A stretch of 21,088 nt of DNA from Rhizophagus sp. LPA8_4_AMF (Eukaryota > Glomeromycota > Glomeromycetes > Glomerales > Glomeraceae). Shown here in pieces: positions 20,458 through 21,088 of this stretch. Under the pieces are notes generated by a model. The model did not search any database, was not told the origin of the DNA, and saw only the letters and a list, made by a program, of their open reading frames with translations. The position numbers were made by a program, and so were the translations under genes. The DNA lies in NCBI GenBank assembly GCA_021464525.1, contig JADRCO010001235.1, positions 1-21,088 of the forward strand, read 5' to 3'. Within the stretch, counting starts at the first letter, position 1. The number at the start of each line of letters is the position of its first letter.

Positions 20458-21028
20458 TTAATTTTTTTCTTTTAATAGATCAAACTGCAAGATGATTGGA
20501 TTCAAGGTTGCTTCTAATGTAAAGACAAAAGTTTCTATTCTCTCAACATCATATATATCGCGCACTCTTTTGGTTAATTTGGCCACAGTAACTCTTTGAT
20601 GTTCAATCCCTTTTTGCTGTTCCATCCGAACATATTCGATAAATGACTCACAGCTTTCATATACCTTGAACCCACTTTCTTCAAACATCTTCCAAAACGT
20701 TCTCCATACGTCAGCGGTTAATAACTTATTTCCATACAAATGCTTATGAAAAATGTATTTACACGGCAATAAATACTTATTTTGAAACAAACAATGACAA
20801 TCAAGAGAAGTTAGACCTGGTGCACCCTTTCCTTTTCTAGTCTGCTTGTCATAGCAAGAGCCTCTTTAATGATTAAGTATTGAAACGGGTAAGGAAATTC
20901 ACGTATTTCTTTAAGGATGTTATCATCAATACCATATACTGACACTTTTTTAATATAAAAATCAAAGGCAGTACACTCAGATTCAGATCTTTTTTTGCTA
21001 TCAATATTGACGATCCTATGGACTGCAC
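20458..21028 (-). pseudogene. SWIM-type zinc-finger protein, 3' part, frameshifted
   Basis: Two minus-strand frames form one protein end. The first, about 21028 to 20820, reads VHRIVNIDSKKRSESECTAF and on to LEKERVHQ. The second, to the stop at 20458, reads PGLTSLDCHCLFQNKYLLPC, then KYIFHKHLYGNKLLTADVW and a tail ending FDLLKEKN. DCHC followed by PCKY matches the SWIM pattern CxC-x(n)-CxH, except that the final His is Tyr. A one-base shift in the purine run at about 20822-20838 separates the frames. A TTCTAG acceptor at 21029-21034 suggests an upstream intron, and the gene continues beyond the window. SWIM domains of this type accompany MULE-like transposases and are very numerous in Rhizophagus. 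Frameshift plus ligand loss argues for a decaying copy; a sequencing error in the run is the alternative. Confidence 0.7.
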
Positions 21029-21088
21029 CTAGAACAATCAAAGAAAAATCACAATTAAATAAAAGAGTGAAAAAACAAAAATAAATGA

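Noticed and set aside
1..21088. tRNA or rRNA genes and CRISPR arrays
   Set aside because: No GGTTCGANTCC-type B box within a foldable cloverleaf, no rRNA-like sequence, and the only regular array is made of coding exons with introns.

Overview
The window is very AT-rich eukaryotic nuclear DNA with short GT-AG introns of about 60-140 bp, sparse genes and long repeat-filled gaps. Three protein families point to an arbuscular mycorrhizal fungus (Glomeromycotina, most like Rhizophagus): a kinase with the family's linker (NEKIDDFIQERQL), N-lobe signature (EWIPYNQFN) and HCDFH catalytic loop; a transposase-derived SWIM-type protein; and a two-membrane-span protein. The organism call rests on recalled family signatures, not on a search.

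Layout. 1-4.6 kb has no intact gene. It holds a decayed kinase N-lobe relic (465-680), a possible broken minus-strand gene (about 1.3-1.9 kb), a perfect hairpin, a GC-rich islet built on GCTCG (2761-2908) and short paired direct repeats (2976-3312). 4648-6050 is a tandem pair of about 0.7 kb foldback (MITE-like) elements. They end 145 bp before a six-exon gene (6196-7750) for a 364-residue membrane protein with one span near each end and a glycosylatable ectodomain. About 6.2 kb of AT-rich DNA follows, where I see only short repeats.

The centrepiece is 14005-19907. I read it as one 12-exon gene for a 1698-residue protein. Exon 1 carries a kinase N-lobe (beta1 to helix C). Exons 2-11 are ten tandem copies, about 450-475 bp apart, each encoding strands beta4-beta5 fused to a new linker and another beta1-to-helix-C segment. 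Exon 12 carries beta4-beta5 and the only C-lobe, with HCD, DMG, APE and the family tail. Every internal boundary is phase 0. The gene can therefore encode eleven N-lobes in a chain, or any exon from 1 to 11 can be spliced to exon 12 to give a complete kinase with a different N-lobe. That Dscam-like arrangement is the main candidate for an undescribed system here. The alternative is a recent, possibly non-functional, exon amplification.

The window closes with the 3' part of a minus-strand SWIM-type gene (20458-21028) that has a frameshift and a changed zinc ligand, so it is probably a decaying transposon-derived copy. No RNA gene, CRISPR array or prokaryotic signal was seen.
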